A DNA stretch of 53,436 bases from Christensenella sp. UBA7703 (GCA_002482505.1 DLGD01000002.1:1-53436), one strand, 5' to 3'; positions 23,541 through 32,344 are shown, counted from the stretch's first letter. The notes: generated by a model from the sequence alone, not told the origin. Translations and numbers: made by a program.

Positions 23541-24773
23541 CTAATCAACAGCCGTGATTTCAGGTTTTTGATAGAATTTCGTATTCAGCCGAAAGAGCAC
23601 GGCGACCATGACCAACACGCCGCCGGTTAAGATCATCAGCAGCGGCAGCGAAACCTTATCTGCCAGCGGACCGAAGACCGACATGCCGATCAGCAGAAAC
23701 CCACTGTACATCGTGCTCGTCAAACCAAACATCCGTCCCTGCATGGCGGCATCCGCGCGTTCTTGAATCAGCGTGGTCAGAGCTGTCTGCGCCGCGATAA
23801 TCGCAACACCGAGCAGAAGCATGATCGCCAGATACACGATGAAGTTCTGCACCGCGCCCAAGCCGATGGTCAACAGCCCGCACAGCCCGATGCCGAGCAG
23901 AAGCGTCTTCGCACGGTTTGAGAACCCGCCCCAGGTGCCGAGCAGCAGCCCGCCCACCGCCATGCCCGCAAAGCCGACGAGTTCAACGATCGTGAGGTTC
24001 CAATACGTTCCGCCGTAGACGCGCGTAACCAGCAGAGCGGCAAGGAAGCCGCCGGGCACGCTGAGCAGGATGAACAAGCCGTACAGCAGCATGAGTTTGG
24101 CGAGGAAGGTCTCTTTTTTCAGATAGCGCAGGCCGTCCTTCACATCCGAAACGACACAAGGCTGTTCTTCCGCCTGCGTTTGCTGTTTTGGCAGCAGGAT
24201 GCAGCTGAGTAGTCCGATGCCGACCGCCGCAGTCGCGATGTCGATGAACAGCGTGGAGCGCAGGCTGCCCGCGGTGAGGATTGCGCCGGCCGCCGCCGGA
24301 GCGGCAAACTGAATGATCGATTGCAGGGTAGCGTTGATGCCGTTAGCGCGCATCAGGTGTTCTTCCGGCACGAGCAGCGGCGTTGTCGCGTTGACGGCAG
24401 GCAACTGCACCCCAGCACCGATGGAGCGGATGACGGATGTGGCAAGCAGCGCGATGAGCACGGTGCTGTCGTCCCGAATCAGCGGAAAGAGCAGCGTGAG
24501 CGCGAGCGTTGCCGCGGCAATCACCACATCCGAAACGATGATGAGCATCTTTTTCGAGTAGCGGTCTGCCCAAGCGCCGGAGACGAACGAGATCAGCGTC
24601 TGCGGCAGAAACGAGCAGACCGTCAGCGCCGCGACCCAAGCGCCGGATGTGGTTTTGAGCGTGACATACCAGACGATGGCGAACTGAACCAGCATCGAGC
24701 CAAACAGGGTCACGCCCTGACTGATGAAGAAAAGGATCGTTCTTCTCTTCCAATGGGAGTCGATTTGTTCCAT
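23541..24773 (-). CDS. MFS transporter, drug-efflux type
   Basis: A 410-residue permease with 12 predicted helices. The A-motif region is GAWADRYSKK (about 57-66) and a helix 4-5 segment contains IRSIGAGVQLPAVNATTPLLVP, as in the macrolide/enterobactin exporter branch. ATG 24773 is supported by GGAGG eight bases upstream; an ATG 30 bases earlier is not. It lies 60 bp after the tandem MerR regulator gene on the same strand, so the exporter is probably induced by that regulator's ligand. Confidence 0.88.
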   Translation of the reverse strand: MEQIDSHWKRRTILFFISQGVTLFGSMLVQFAIVWYVTLKTTSGAWVAALTVCSFLPQTLISFVSGAWADRYSKKMLIIVSDVVIAAATLALTLLFPLIRDDSTVLIALLATSVIRSIGAGVQLPAVNATTPLLVPEEHLMRANGINATLQSIIQFAAPAAAGAILTAGSLRSTLFIDIATAAVGIGLLSCILLPKQQTQAEEQPCVVSDVKDGLRYLKKETFLAKLMLLYGLFILLSVPGGFLAALLVTRVYGGTYWNLTIVELVGFAGMAVGGLLLGTWGGFSNRAKTLLLGIGLCGLLTIGLGAVQNFIVYLAIMLLLGVAIIAAQTALTTLIQERADAAMQGRMFGLTSTMYSGFLLIGMSVFGPLADKVSLPLLMILTGGVLVMVAVLFRLNTKFYQKPEITAVD

Positions 24774-24833
24774 TTGGTATCCTCCGTTTCGATTTCTGTC
24801 CAACAGGATAGCAGAGAAACGAAGGGTGGTGTT

Positions 24834-25583
24834 TTACTGTAGGGTTTGGAACATTTGCATCTGCCGGATGTGCGCCGGCATCTGCTGCGCGTCCTCTCTT
24901 GCGCACGACAAGGCAAAGAGCAGGTGATCGCAAACGGAGACGATCTCCTCGCTTTCGTCCGGCGTGTCCAGCGTTGCCGCGATGGCGACCTGCCGCGAAA
25001 ACGTTAGCTTGTTCATGAGGCGCAGGATCGCGGAGAGGGAATAGTTTGCGCAGCGCAGGGTGCGGATCATCAGCAGGCGCTCCATGTCTGCGGGCGAATA
25101 CACGCGGTATCCGTTTGGCATCCGTTCAATCGAGACAAGCCCGTTGCGTTCCCAGTTTCGGAGGGTCTCCTGCGTGATGCCGAGTGCGCTTGCCGCATCG
25201 CTCCGCCTGCGCAGCGGCGCGTCCGGCGCGGGGGCGCGGGACAGGGTGGCTTCCACGGCGTGAATGGCACCGTTTGCAAACGCGATCTCGCGGTCGATCT
25301 GTTCCAAATAACAGTTCGTTTCCCGCTCCGCCTCTTCAAAACGGCACGCGGAGCAAAATCGAATGATGGCGATGGCGTGATCGCGAAGACCGTTTTGCAG
25401 TACCTCGGCGCGCAGCGCAAGGCGGATGAAGCGCACCTGCTCCAAGTGAAGCGGGGTAAAGACGCGATATCCGTTTGGCAAGCGTTCCGGCTTGGTTAAG
25501 AACCCGATCTCTTCATAAAAGCGGATCGTGTTGGGATGCAAGCCGGACTGTTTTGCAATCTCGCTGGTCTTGTAGGTTTGCAT
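24834..25583 (-). CDS. Transcriptional regulator with two MerR DNA-binding domains
   Basis: 249 residues. The first MerR winged helix is at 3-~70 (KTSEIAKQSGLHPNTIRFYEE). A second, diverged copy is at ~127-190 (SDAASALGITQETLRNWERNG). The wing motif is repeated almost exactly 120 residues apart: PNGYRVFTP (36-44) and PNGYRVYSP (156-164). A linker with C78, C80 and C91 separates them, and a helical C-terminus contains two more cysteines. Normal MerR proteins have one such domain and act as dimers, so the duplication is unusual. It probably controls its own transcription and the MFS exporter downstream. Confidence 0.85.
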   Translation of the reverse strand: MQTYKTSEIAKQSGLHPNTIRFYEEIGFLTKPERLPNGYRVFTPLHLEQVRFIRLALRAEVLQNGLRDHAIAIIRFCSACRFEEAERETNCYLEQIDREIAFANGAIHAVEATLSRAPAPDAPLRRRSDAASALGITQETLRNWERNGLVSIERMPNGYRVYSPADMERLLMIRTLRCANYSLSAILRLMNKLTFSRQVAIAATLDTPDESEEIVSVCDHLLFALSCAREDAQQMPAHIRQMQMFQTLQ

Positions 25584-25618
25584 GATCGTAGCCCTTTGTT
25601 TTTTCTCCGTTTAAAACT

Positions 25619-25624
25619 ATTATA
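25619..25624 (-). promoter_or_regulatory. -10 box of the tandem-MerR gene
   Basis: On the minus strand a perfect TATAAT is preceded at 17 bp by a poor -35 (TCTTTT). Weak -35 boxes are common in MerR-activated promoters. The rpsR terminator hairpin lies directly upstream. Confidence 0.45.
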
Positions 25625-25644
25625 CTCGGAAACGCAGCCAAAAA

Positions 25645-25668
25645 AGAACCGGTTTTGCGACCGGTTCT
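25645..25668 (-). terminator. Terminator of the rpsF-ssb-rpsR operon
   Basis: AGAACCGGT pairs perfectly with ACCGGTTCT around six bases. On the minus strand the hairpin is followed by TTTTTT. Confidence 0.85.
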
Positions 25669-25714
25669 GATTCTGCTAAGTCCTTTGGGGTTTGTGTGCT
25701 GGTTTGTTGGTCGC

Positions 25715-25957
25715 TTAGTCCGCCACGTAGGGCAGAAGGGCGACGGTGCGCGCGCGCTTGATGGCGATAGCAAGGTCACGCTGATGCTTGGCGCACATGC
25801 CCGACATACGGCGGGGCATGATCTTGCCGCGCTCGGTCACAAACTTTTCAAGGGTACGGATATCCTTGTAGTCGATGCTAGCGGCTTTATCAGCGCAGAA
25901 CTTGCAAACCTTGCGGCGGCCACGCTTCATACGGGGACGCATTTTACGGTCTTCCAT
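25715..25957 (-). CDS. rpsR: Small-subunit ribosomal protein S18
   Basis: 80 residues, ending the rpsF-ssb-rpsR operon. It shows KVCKFCADKAASIDYKDIRTL and the RISGM-like RRMSGMCAKHQR motif of S18, with cysteines at the zinc-ribbon-like positions of C+ type S18. ATG 25957 follows GGAGG. Confidence 0.96.
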   Translation of the reverse strand: MEDRKMRPRMKRGRRKVCKFCADKAASIDYKDIRTLEKFVTERGKIMPRRMSGMCAKHQRDLAIAIKRARTVALLPYVAD

Positions 25958-26009
25958 GTTGCAAGCCTCCAATTCGAAAAATTTTGTCTTGCGGGTTTAC
26001 CCGCAGTGG

Positions 26010-26423
26010 TTAAAACGGGATGTCGTCGGATTGGATGTCGGTAAACCCGGCCATATCCTGCGCGTTGTCCGCGCGGGAAGAGGGCGCGGCTCCATCCTCC
26101 TGCTGCTTGGGCGAGAGAAACTCGACTTCGTCCGCCTGCACGTCCAGAGACATGCGCGTCGTGCCGTCCTTGGCTTCGTAGGTGCGCGCTTGGAGTTCGC
26201 CGATGACGGCGACCTTGCGGCCCTTGCTCAGATACCGGGCGCACGTATCGCCCAGCTGTCGCCAGGCGTTGATGCGGAAGAAATCCGTCGGGCGCTCACC
26301 GCCCGCACCGCTTGCAAAGCGGCGGTTGACTGCGATGGTGAAGGAGCAGACAGTGACACCGTTTGGCGTGGAACGCACTTCCGGGTCATGCGTCAGATTT
26401 CCGATGAGAGTGATTTTATTCAT
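26010..26423 (-). CDS. ssb: Single-stranded DNA-binding protein
   Basis: 137 residues with one OB fold (about 1-105): MNKITLIGNLTHDPEVR, FRINAWRQLGDTCARYLSKG. A short linker and the acidic tip DDIPF follow; the tip recruits replication and repair enzymes. It sits in the conserved order rpsF-ssb-rpsR. It is short for a Firmicutes SSB because the linker is reduced. Confidence 0.96.
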   Translation of the reverse strand: MNKITLIGNLTHDPEVRSTPNGVTVCSFTIAVNRRFASGAGGERPTDFFRINAWRQLGDTCARYLSKGRKVAVIGELQARTYEAKDGTTRMSLDVQADEVEFLSPKQQEDGAAPSSRADNAQDMAGFTDIQSDDIPF

Positions 26424-26453
26424 GCTTCATCCATCCTTTCGGCGCGGCTCTCG

Positions 26454-26741
26454 TTACTCGCCTTTGCGGGTCACGAGATAGCGGAGAATCGCTTCGTCGT
26501 TCTTGAAGTTACGCTCGAGTTCCTTGGGAACTTCCGGCGCACACGTAAACGACATCAAGACGTAGTAGCCTTCGGTCTTGTAGTTGATCGGGTATGCAAG
26601 ACGCTTCTTGCCCCATTCGTCGACCGCTGTCACTTCACCGCCGTTGGTTGCGACAATCCCTTTGAACTTTTCGACGGATGCTTTCATCGTTTCCTCGTCC
26701 TGGGTGGGTACGATGATGTAAAGAGCTTCGTATTGATTCAT
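26454..26741 (-). CDS. rpsF: Small-subunit ribosomal protein S6
   Basis: 95 residues: YEALYIIVPTQDEETM, VDEWGKKRLAYPINYKTEGYYVLMSF and an RYLVTR ending are all typical of S6. It is the first gene of the operon and pairs with S18 in the ribosome. AAGGAGGTG lies before the ATG. Confidence 0.97.
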   Translation of the reverse strand: MNQYEALYIIVPTQDEETMKASVEKFKGIVATNGGEVTAVDEWGKKRLAYPINYKTEGYYVLMSFTCAPEVPKELERNFKNDEAILRYLVTRKGE

Positions 26742-26770
26742 TCATTTCACCTCCTTATGGTCTATTGGCC

Positions 26771-26786
26771 CGGCGACACGGCGCCG
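26771..26786 (-). promoter_or_regulatory. Candidate S6:S18-binding leader hairpin of rpsF
   Basis: In the minus-strand leader CGGCG and CGCCG pair around CCGTGT, between the promoter and rpsF. Autoregulatory rpsF leaders described in bacteria bind S6:S18 through an RNA hairpin with an unpaired CCG that mimics 16S rRNA. The match is by eye only. Confidence 0.4.
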
Positions 26787-26811
26787 AGCAAGAAGGACGT
26801 TAGCGGAAGCG

Positions 26812-26840
26812 AGTATATCACAAGAAACGGCTTATTGCAA
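26812..26840 (-). promoter_or_regulatory. Promoter of the rpsF operon
   Basis: On the minus strand TTGCAA (26835-26840), a 17-bp spacer and TATACT (26812-26817). The leader is about 60-65 nt. Confidence 0.8.
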
Positions 26841-26934
26841 GGAGTTTTGCGGGAATGAAGGAAAGGATGCGCTTTCTTTTGCGGAAATCTCTTTGAGAAA
26901 TTTCTTTGTTTCCCTTCCTTTTTCAGAAAGCAAA

Positions 26935-26956
26935 GGAGGACGGTTGCCCGTCCTCC
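26935..26956 (-). terminator. Terminator of ileS
   Basis: GGAGGACGG pairs with CCGTCCTCC around TTGC, just after the ileS stop. On the minus strand it is followed by TTTGCTTTC, so the T tract is broken. Confidence 0.7.
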
Positions 26957-26962
26957 CCGATT

Positions 26963-29900
26963 TTACCGTTTTTCCACGCCGAGTGTGACGCTCTCTTTAT
27001 TCACGTCCCAGTCTTTCGTGTAGCCTACAGCGCCTTTCGTGAGCGTTTCGCCAAGCGTTTCACTGAGGATCTCGTCCCCAAAGCGGGAGAAGATCTCCTC
27101 GATCTTCGCGCTGCCGTCGTAGGAGAGCGCGATGTGGTCACTGACCTCGAAGCCCGCTTCCTTGCGCATGGTCTGCACCTTGCTGATGAGCTCGCGGACG
27201 AATCCTTCGTCGATGAGCTCCGGCGTGAGCTTGGTATCCAGCACCACGATTGTGTCGTTGTCCGTCGCGGCGACGAAGCCGTCCGCCTTGCCCGTGGAGA
27301 CGAGCACGTCCTCCGGCCCCAGCACCACAAAGACTTCCTCAATGGTGGTTTCGTAGTTCTTGCCCGCCGCATGCGCGCGCACAACCAGATTGCCGATGCC
27401 GCTTTCGCCCAGATGCGCGCCGATCTTCGGGAGAATCTTGCCGTAACGCGGGCCAAGCGTCTTGAGCTGCGGTTTGACCTGATAGCTCAGGAAACCGGAA
27501 GCATCGATGACGAACTCCGCCTTCTTGACGTTGAGCTCCTCGGTGACGATCTTCACATAGTGCTCGTTCATGGGTTCGCCCTGAATATACATCAGAGCCA
27601 GCGGCTGGCGGGTCTTGACATTGCCGTCGTTACGCGCGGCGCGGCCAAGGGTGACGATGTCGAGCACGCGCGCCATGTTCGCTTCCAAATCCGCATCGAT
27701 GCGTGCTTCCTCCGCGACGGGATAGTCGCAGAAATGCACGCTCTCGGGAGCGCCCGCATCCACGCTGCGCACGAGGTTTTGATAGATCTCCTCGGTCATA
27801 AACGGCAGGAACGGCGCGGTGAGCAGCGTCAGCGTCTTGAGCGTGGTAAACAGCGTCATATAGGCTGCCTTCTTGTCCTCGCTCATCTCGCTGCCCCAGA
27901 AACGCTCACGGCAGCGGCGGACATACCAGTTGGAGAGCTCGTCCGAGAATGCCTGCAGCGCTCTGCCGCCTTCGGTGATGCGCAGCTTGTCGAGGTTGCC
28001 GTCCACGGTCTTGATGAGCGTATTGAGCCGCGAGAGCACCCAGCGGTCCATCTCGGAAAGCCGGCAGTCCTCCAGCCTGTACTGCATGGGGTCGAATTTA
28101 TCGATCTCCGCGTAGAGAATGTAGAACGCATAGGTGTTCCAGAAGGTACCGATGAACTTCCTCTGTGCCTCGCTGACCGCCTCCGCCGAGAAACGGCTGG
28201 GCAGCCACGGCATGGAGCCGATATAGAAATACCAGCGAACTGCATCCGCACCCTGCGCATCCAGCACGGTCCAGGGGTCGACGACATTGCCAAGGTGCTT
28301 GCTCATCTTGCGGCCTTCCATGTCCTGCACGTGTCCCATGACGATGCAGTTCTGGAACGCGGCCTCGTCAAAGAGGCAGGTGGAGATGGCAAGCAGCGAA
28401 TAGAACCAGCCGCGCGTTTGGTCGATGGCTTCGCTGATGAACTGCGCGGGATAGCGGCGCTCGAACTCCTCTTTGTTTTCAAATGGATAGTGCCACTGCG
28501 CAAAGGGCATTGCACCGCTGTCAAACCAGCAGTCGATGACGACCGGCTCGCGCTTCATGGTCTTGCCGCACTTTTCGCAGGGGAAGGTCACCTCGTCGAT
28601 ATAGGGCTTGTGCAGCTCGATATCGGGCGAAACGTTGGGGTTGAGTCGCATGAGCTCCTCACGCGAGCCGACCACGTGGACATGCCCGCATTCGCACATC
28701 CAAACCGGCAACGGCGTGCCCCAGTAGCGCTCACGCGAGACGCTCCAGTCGATGACGTTTTCGAGGAAATTGCCCATGCGGCCTTCCTTGATCGTCTCCG
28801 GAATCCAGTTGACGCTGCGGTTGAAGGCGATGAGCTTCTCCTTGACCGCGGTCATCTTGATGAACCAGCTCTCTCTGGCGTAATAGATCAGCGGGGTATC
28901 GCAGCGCCAGCAGTAGGGGTAGCTGTGTTCAAACGAAAGCGTCGCAAATAGCTTGTTGCTATTCTTCAACGCGTCGAGAACCGGCTTATCCGCGTCCTTG
29001 ACAAACAGGCCGTCCCAGGGCGTGCCGCCGGTCATGTGCCCGCTGGCGTTGACGAACTGCACAAACGGCAGGTCCCATTTTTTGCCCACGCGGGAGTCGT
29101 CTTCGCCGAACGCGGGCGCGATGTGTACAACACCCGTGCCGTCTTCCAGCGAGACGTAATCATCCGCTACGACGCGATAGCCTTTCTTGTTGCCGAAGCT
29201 GACCGGCAGATCAAACAGCGGCTCATATTCGGTTCCGACGAGGTCTTTTCCCTTGCAGGTGGAGACGATTTCGGCGTTCTCGCCGAGCACGTTTTTCACC
29301 AGCGCCTCGGCGAGGATATACGTTTCGCCGCCCTGTTTCGCGGTTGCATACGTTTCCTTTGCGTTTACGCAGAGGGCGACGTTGCTCGGCAGAGTCCAGG
29401 GCGTGGTCGTCCATGCAAGGATCGCCACGGAAGGATCGTTTTTGAGGAAGAACTTCGCGATGGCGGAGGTCTCCTTCACGTCCTTATAGCCCTGCGCGAC
29501 TTCGTGGCTACTCAGCGCGGTTCCGCAGCGCGGGCAATACGGCACGATCTTGTGCCCCTTGTAGAGAAGTCCTTTTTCGTGGATCGTCTTGAGCGCCCAC
29601 CAGATGCTCTCGATATAGTTGTTGTCATAGGTGATATACGGGTCTTCCATATCCGCCCAGAAACCGACGCGGTCGGACATGGTCTCCCAATCGGTCTTAT
29701 ATTTCCAGACGGATTTTTTACATTCTTTGATGAACGGCTCGATGCCGTAGGCTTCGATCTGCTCTTTGCCGTCGAGTCCGAGCTGTTTTTCCACCTCGAT
29801 CTCCACCGGAAGCCCGTGGGTATCCCAGCCGGCTTTGCGCAGAACGTCAAACCCCTTCATCGTCTTGTAACGCGGGATGATATCCTTGATCGAGCGCGTG

Positions 29901-30079
29901 AGCACATGACCGATATGCGGCTTTCCGTTGGCCGTCGGCGGCCCGTCAAAGAAGGTGTAGGGCTTTGCGCCCTTTCTCAGGCGCACGCTCTTTTGGAAGA
30001 TCTGTTTCTCCTTCCAAAACGCGAGCACTTCTTTCTCGCGCGGGACAAAATTCAGCTCGCTCGATACTTTTTTGTACAT
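26963..30079 (-). CDS. ileS: Isoleucyl-tRNA synthetase (long, type 2)
   Basis: A 1038-residue class I synthetase. It has the HIGH motif in GPPTANGKPHIGH (about 49-61), the CP1 editing domain, KMSKHLGNV, an anticodon-binding domain and a C-terminal extension. ANGKPHIGH and KMSKHLGN are features of the eukaryote-like IleRS2 branch rather than the IleRS1 of E. coli and B. subtilis; IleRS2 enzymes tend to tolerate mupirocin. ATG 30079 follows AAGGAGAG, and the upstream in-frame extension lies inside the T-box leader. Expression is expected to be controlled by uncharged tRNA-Ile. Confidence 0.96.
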   Translation of the reverse strand: MYKKVSSELNFVPREKEVLAFWKEKQIFQKSVRLRKGAKPYTFFDGPPTANGKPHIGHVLTRSIKDIIPRYKTMKGFDVLRKAGWDTHGLPVEIEVEKQLGLDGKEQIEAYGIEPFIKECKKSVWKYKTDWETMSDRVGFWADMEDPYITYDNNYIESIWWALKTIHEKGLLYKGHKIVPYCPRCGTALSSHEVAQGYKDVKETSAIAKFFLKNDPSVAILAWTTTPWTLPSNVALCVNAKETYATAKQGGETYILAEALVKNVLGENAEIVSTCKGKDLVGTEYEPLFDLPVSFGNKKGYRVVADDYVSLEDGTGVVHIAPAFGEDDSRVGKKWDLPFVQFVNASGHMTGGTPWDGLFVKDADKPVLDALKNSNKLFATLSFEHSYPYCWRCDTPLIYYARESWFIKMTAVKEKLIAFNRSVNWIPETIKEGRMGNFLENVIDWSVSRERYWGTPLPVWMCECGHVHVVGSREELMRLNPNVSPDIELHKPYIDEVTFPCEKCGKTMKREPVVIDCWFDSGAMPFAQWHYPFENKEEFERRYPAQFISEAIDQTRGWFYSLLAISTCLFDEAAFQNCIVMGHVQDMEGRKMSKHLGNVVDPWTVLDAQGADAVRWYFYIGSMPWLPSRFSAEAVSEAQRKFIGTFWNTYAFYILYAEIDKFDPMQYRLEDCRLSEMDRWVLSRLNTLIKTVDGNLDKLRITEGGRALQAFSDELSNWYVRRCRERFWGSEMSEDKKAAYMTLFTTLKTLTLLTAPFLPFMTEEIYQNLVRSVDAGAPESVHFCDYPVAEEARIDADLEANMARVLDIVTLGRAARNDGNVKTRQPLALMYIQGEPMNEHYVKIVTEELNVKKAEFVIDASGFLSYQVKPQLKTLGPRYGKILPKIGAHLGESGIGNLVVRAHAAGKNYETTIEEVFVVLGPEDVLVSTGKADGFVAATDNDTIVVLDTKLTPELIDEGFVRELISKVQTMRKEAGFEVSDHIALSYDGSAKIEEIFSRFGDEILSETLGETLTKGAVGYTKDWDVNKESVTLGVEKR

Positions 30080-30146
30080 TTGGTTCGCTCTCCTTGTTCT
30101 GTGTGTCTCGTAAAATCGATCAATTGGTTCGCGCGGAAAAACGCGT

Positions 30147-30415
30147 AAAAAAATAGCCTTCCGCCCCGAAAAAAGAGGGACGAAAAGCACGAAATTTCTG
30201 CTTTGCGCGGTACCACCCTGCTTGGCGAAAGAAATTCGCCCGCTCAAGAACCCCTTAACGCGGGGTCAATCGTCGCGCGTTACTCGGCCTTCTGCCTTTG
30301 GCGTGCGCGCTCACGGGTGATACCTAAGGGTTTTGTCCGCCGCCGCCTTGCACCAAACGCGGCTCGCTTTTGCGGACACATGAGAAACCCGGACTGTCCC
30401 GATCATCGCTGTAAT
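30147..30415 (-). ncRNA. T-box riboswitch leader of ileS
   Basis: The minus strand carries the conserved T-box AGGGTGGTACCGCG (30206-30219). A terminator hairpin follows (CGTCCC, 30177-30182, with GGGGCG, 30162-30167, and a T run at about 30147-30153). The upstream ~190 nt fit stem I to III. A candidate Ile specifier codon AUC is at 30319-30321. Uncharged tRNA-Ile would pair with the specifier and the T-box, prevent termination and raise ileS expression. The exact 5' boundary is estimated from the promoter. Confidence 0.93.
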
Positions 30416-30421
30416 AGCAGC

Positions 30422-30450
30422 AGTATAGCGGCTTTTTTGCGGTTTGTAAA
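30422..30450 (-). promoter_or_regulatory. Promoter of the ileS T-box leader
   Basis: On the minus strand TTTACA (30445-30450), a 17-bp spacer and TATACT (30422-30427). Confidence 0.8.
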
Positions 30451-30502
30451 GGGCTGCCCCGCGCAAAAGGCGTGCATAAATGGCGTTTTATGCGCTTTTT
30501 AC

Positions 30503-30514
30503 ATCCAATTGGAT
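30503..30514 (+). promoter_or_regulatory. Palindrome upstream of the argS promoter
   Basis: ATCCAATTGGAT is a perfect 12-bp palindrome ending ten bases before the argS -35 box. It lies in the region between the divergent ileS and argS promoters and could be an operator. No regulator gene is adjacent. Confidence 0.4.
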
Positions 30515-30524
30515 ATAGTTTCCC

Positions 30525-30553
30525 TTAACAGACGCGGAATTCTTTGATATAAT
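30525..30553 (+). promoter_or_regulatory. Promoter of argS-serS
   Basis: TTAACA (30525-30530), a 17-bp spacer and TATAAT (30548-30553). The leader is about 55 nt, too short for a T-box. Confidence 0.85.
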
Positions 30554-30614
30554 CACTCATTACAAACAAAAATAAGAAACCCAATCGAAATCAAAAAAAC
30601 TAAGGAAAACACCG

Positions 30615-32306
30615 ATGGACTTTAGACAGGCAATTGCATCCGCCCTCGCAACCCCCGTAGGACTCCCCGCGGAGGAGCTTTCCACATGGCTCGAAACCCC
30701 GCCCACACCGGAGATGGGCGATTTTGCGTTCCCGTGCTTCAAACTTGCAAAAACGCTGCGCAAAGCCCCGCCGGTCATCGCGGGTGAGCTTGCCGCGGCG
30801 ATCACGCTGCCCGAAAGCGTGGCGAAGGCGGAAGCCGCGGGCGGATATGTGAACTTCTACCTCGACAAGAGCGCGCAGGCAAAGGTGGTTCTTTCCCGCG
30901 TGTTTGCCGAAGGCGCGCGCTATGGCGGCTCCGATCTGGGGCAAAAACGCAACGTCTGCATCGACTATTCCTCGGTCAACATCGCGAAGCCGTTCCACAT
31001 CGGGCATCTGCCCACCACGGTGATCGGCAGCGCGCTGTATCGCATCTATAACCATCTTGGCTTTACCTCCGTGGGTATCAACCACCTCGGCGATTGGGGC
31101 ACGCAGTTTGGCAAGATGATCGTTGCCTACAAGCTTTGGGGCGATCACGACACCATCGATCGCGGCGGCGTGGACGAGCTCGTGAAAATCTATGTGCGCT
31201 ATCATCAGGAGGTGGAGTCAAACCCGTCTCTGGACGACGAAGCGCGCGCCTGGTTTAAGCGCATTGAGGACGGCGACGCGGAAGCGCTGGAGCTATTCGA
31301 TTGGTTTAAGAAGATTACGCTCAAAGAGGTGGAAGAGGTCTACGATATCCTCGGTATCCACTTTGACAGCTATGCCGGCGAGAGTTTTTACAACGACAAG
31401 ATGGGGCGCGTGGTGGACGAGCTGCGGGAGAAAAACTTGCTCAAGCTCGATCAGGGCGCGCAGATTGTCGATCTGAGCGAGTACAAGATGCCGCCGTGCA
31501 TCATCCTGCGTTCCGACGGGGCAACGCTGTATGCAACCCGCGACATTGCGGCGGCGCTCTATCGCAAGGACACCTACGATTTTGCCAAGTGCCTCTACGT
31601 GGTTGCCTATCAGCAGGATTTGCATTTTAGGCAGTGGTTCAAGGTGGTCGAGCTGATGGGCTACGACTGGGCAAAGGACCTCATCCACGTTTCCTTCGGC
31701 ATGGTCAGCGGAACCGACGGCGCATTCTCCACCCGCAAGGGAAACATGGTGAAGCTACGCGACGTGCTCTCCGCCGCCTGCGAAAAGACCTATGACATCA
31801 TCCGCGAAAAGAGCCCCGACCTGGAGGACAAAGAGACCATCGCAAAACAGGTGGGCATCGGCGCGCTGATTTGGAACAGCCTTTACAACGGGCGCATCAA
31901 GGATGTTGTGTTTGACTGGGACGCGGTGCTCAACTTTGACGGCGAAACAGGCCCGTATGCGCAATATACGCATGCGCGCGCCTGCTCCGTGCTAAAAAAG
32001 GCGGACTATAAGCCCGGCGAGATTGACTACAGCAAGCTCACGGACGCGGAGGCCGCCGCCGTGGTCGCCGCGCTCGGCGCGTTTCCGGACGCTGTCGTCG
32101 AGGCGATGGAGAAAAACGAGCCGTATCTTGTCACCCGTGCGATCATCGCCATCTGCGCCGCGTTCAACAAGTTTTACTATGAGCAGCGCATCATGGCGGA
32201 CGACGCAAGCGTGCGTCAGGCGCGCCTCGCGCTGACGGACGCCACGCGCAGGGTCATCGCCATCGGGTTGGGGCTGATCGGCATCGCCGCGCCGGAGCGC
32301 ATGTAA
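30615..32306 (+). CDS. argS: Arginyl-tRNA synthetase
   Basis: A 563-residue class I synthetase with an N-terminal Add1 domain (about 1-110), the HIGH motif in NIAKPFHIGHL (about 123-133), the NHLGDWGTQFG signature (about 157-167), TRDIAAALYR, and a DALR anticodon-binding domain at the C-terminus. Its length is normal. The KMSK loop is represented by FSTRKGNMVKL, as in most ArgRS. AAGGAAA precedes the ATG. It is co-transcribed with serS, 38 bp downstream. Confidence 0.96.
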   Translation: MDFRQAIASALATPVGLPAEELSTWLETPPTPEMGDFAFPCFKLAKTLRKAPPVIAGELAAAITLPESVAKAEAAGGYVNFYLDKSAQAKVVLSRVFAEGARYGGSDLGQKRNVCIDYSSVNIAKPFHIGHLPTTVIGSALYRIYNHLGFTSVGINHLGDWGTQFGKMIVAYKLWGDHDTIDRGGVDELVKIYVRYHQEVESNPSLDDEARAWFKRIEDGDAEALELFDWFKKITLKEVEEVYDILGIHFDSYAGESFYNDKMGRVVDELREKNLLKLDQGAQIVDLSEYKMPPCIILRSDGATLYATRDIAAALYRKDTYDFAKCLYVVAYQQDLHFRQWFKVVELMGYDWAKDLIHVSFGMVSGTDGAFSTRKGNMVKLRDVLSAACEKTYDIIREKSPDLEDKETIAKQVGIGALIWNSLYNGRIKDVVFDWDAVLNFDGETGPYAQYTHARACSVLKKADYKPGEIDYSKLTDAEAAAVVAALGAFPDAVVEAMEKNEPYLVTRAIIAICAAFNKFYYEQRIMADDASVRQARLALTDATRRVIAIGLGLIGIAAPERM

Positions 32307-32344
32307 ATTAAAATCACATTCTGACACACATACAGGGGGATCGT

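Noticed and set aside
26906..28951. Open frame of about 681 codons on the plus strand opposite ileS
   Set aside because: Antisense to a full-length, conserved synthetase and without any domain.
30080..30247. N-terminal extension of IleRS by 56 residues
   Set aside because: It would read through the T-box terminator and antiterminator; the ATG at 30079 has a good ribosome site.
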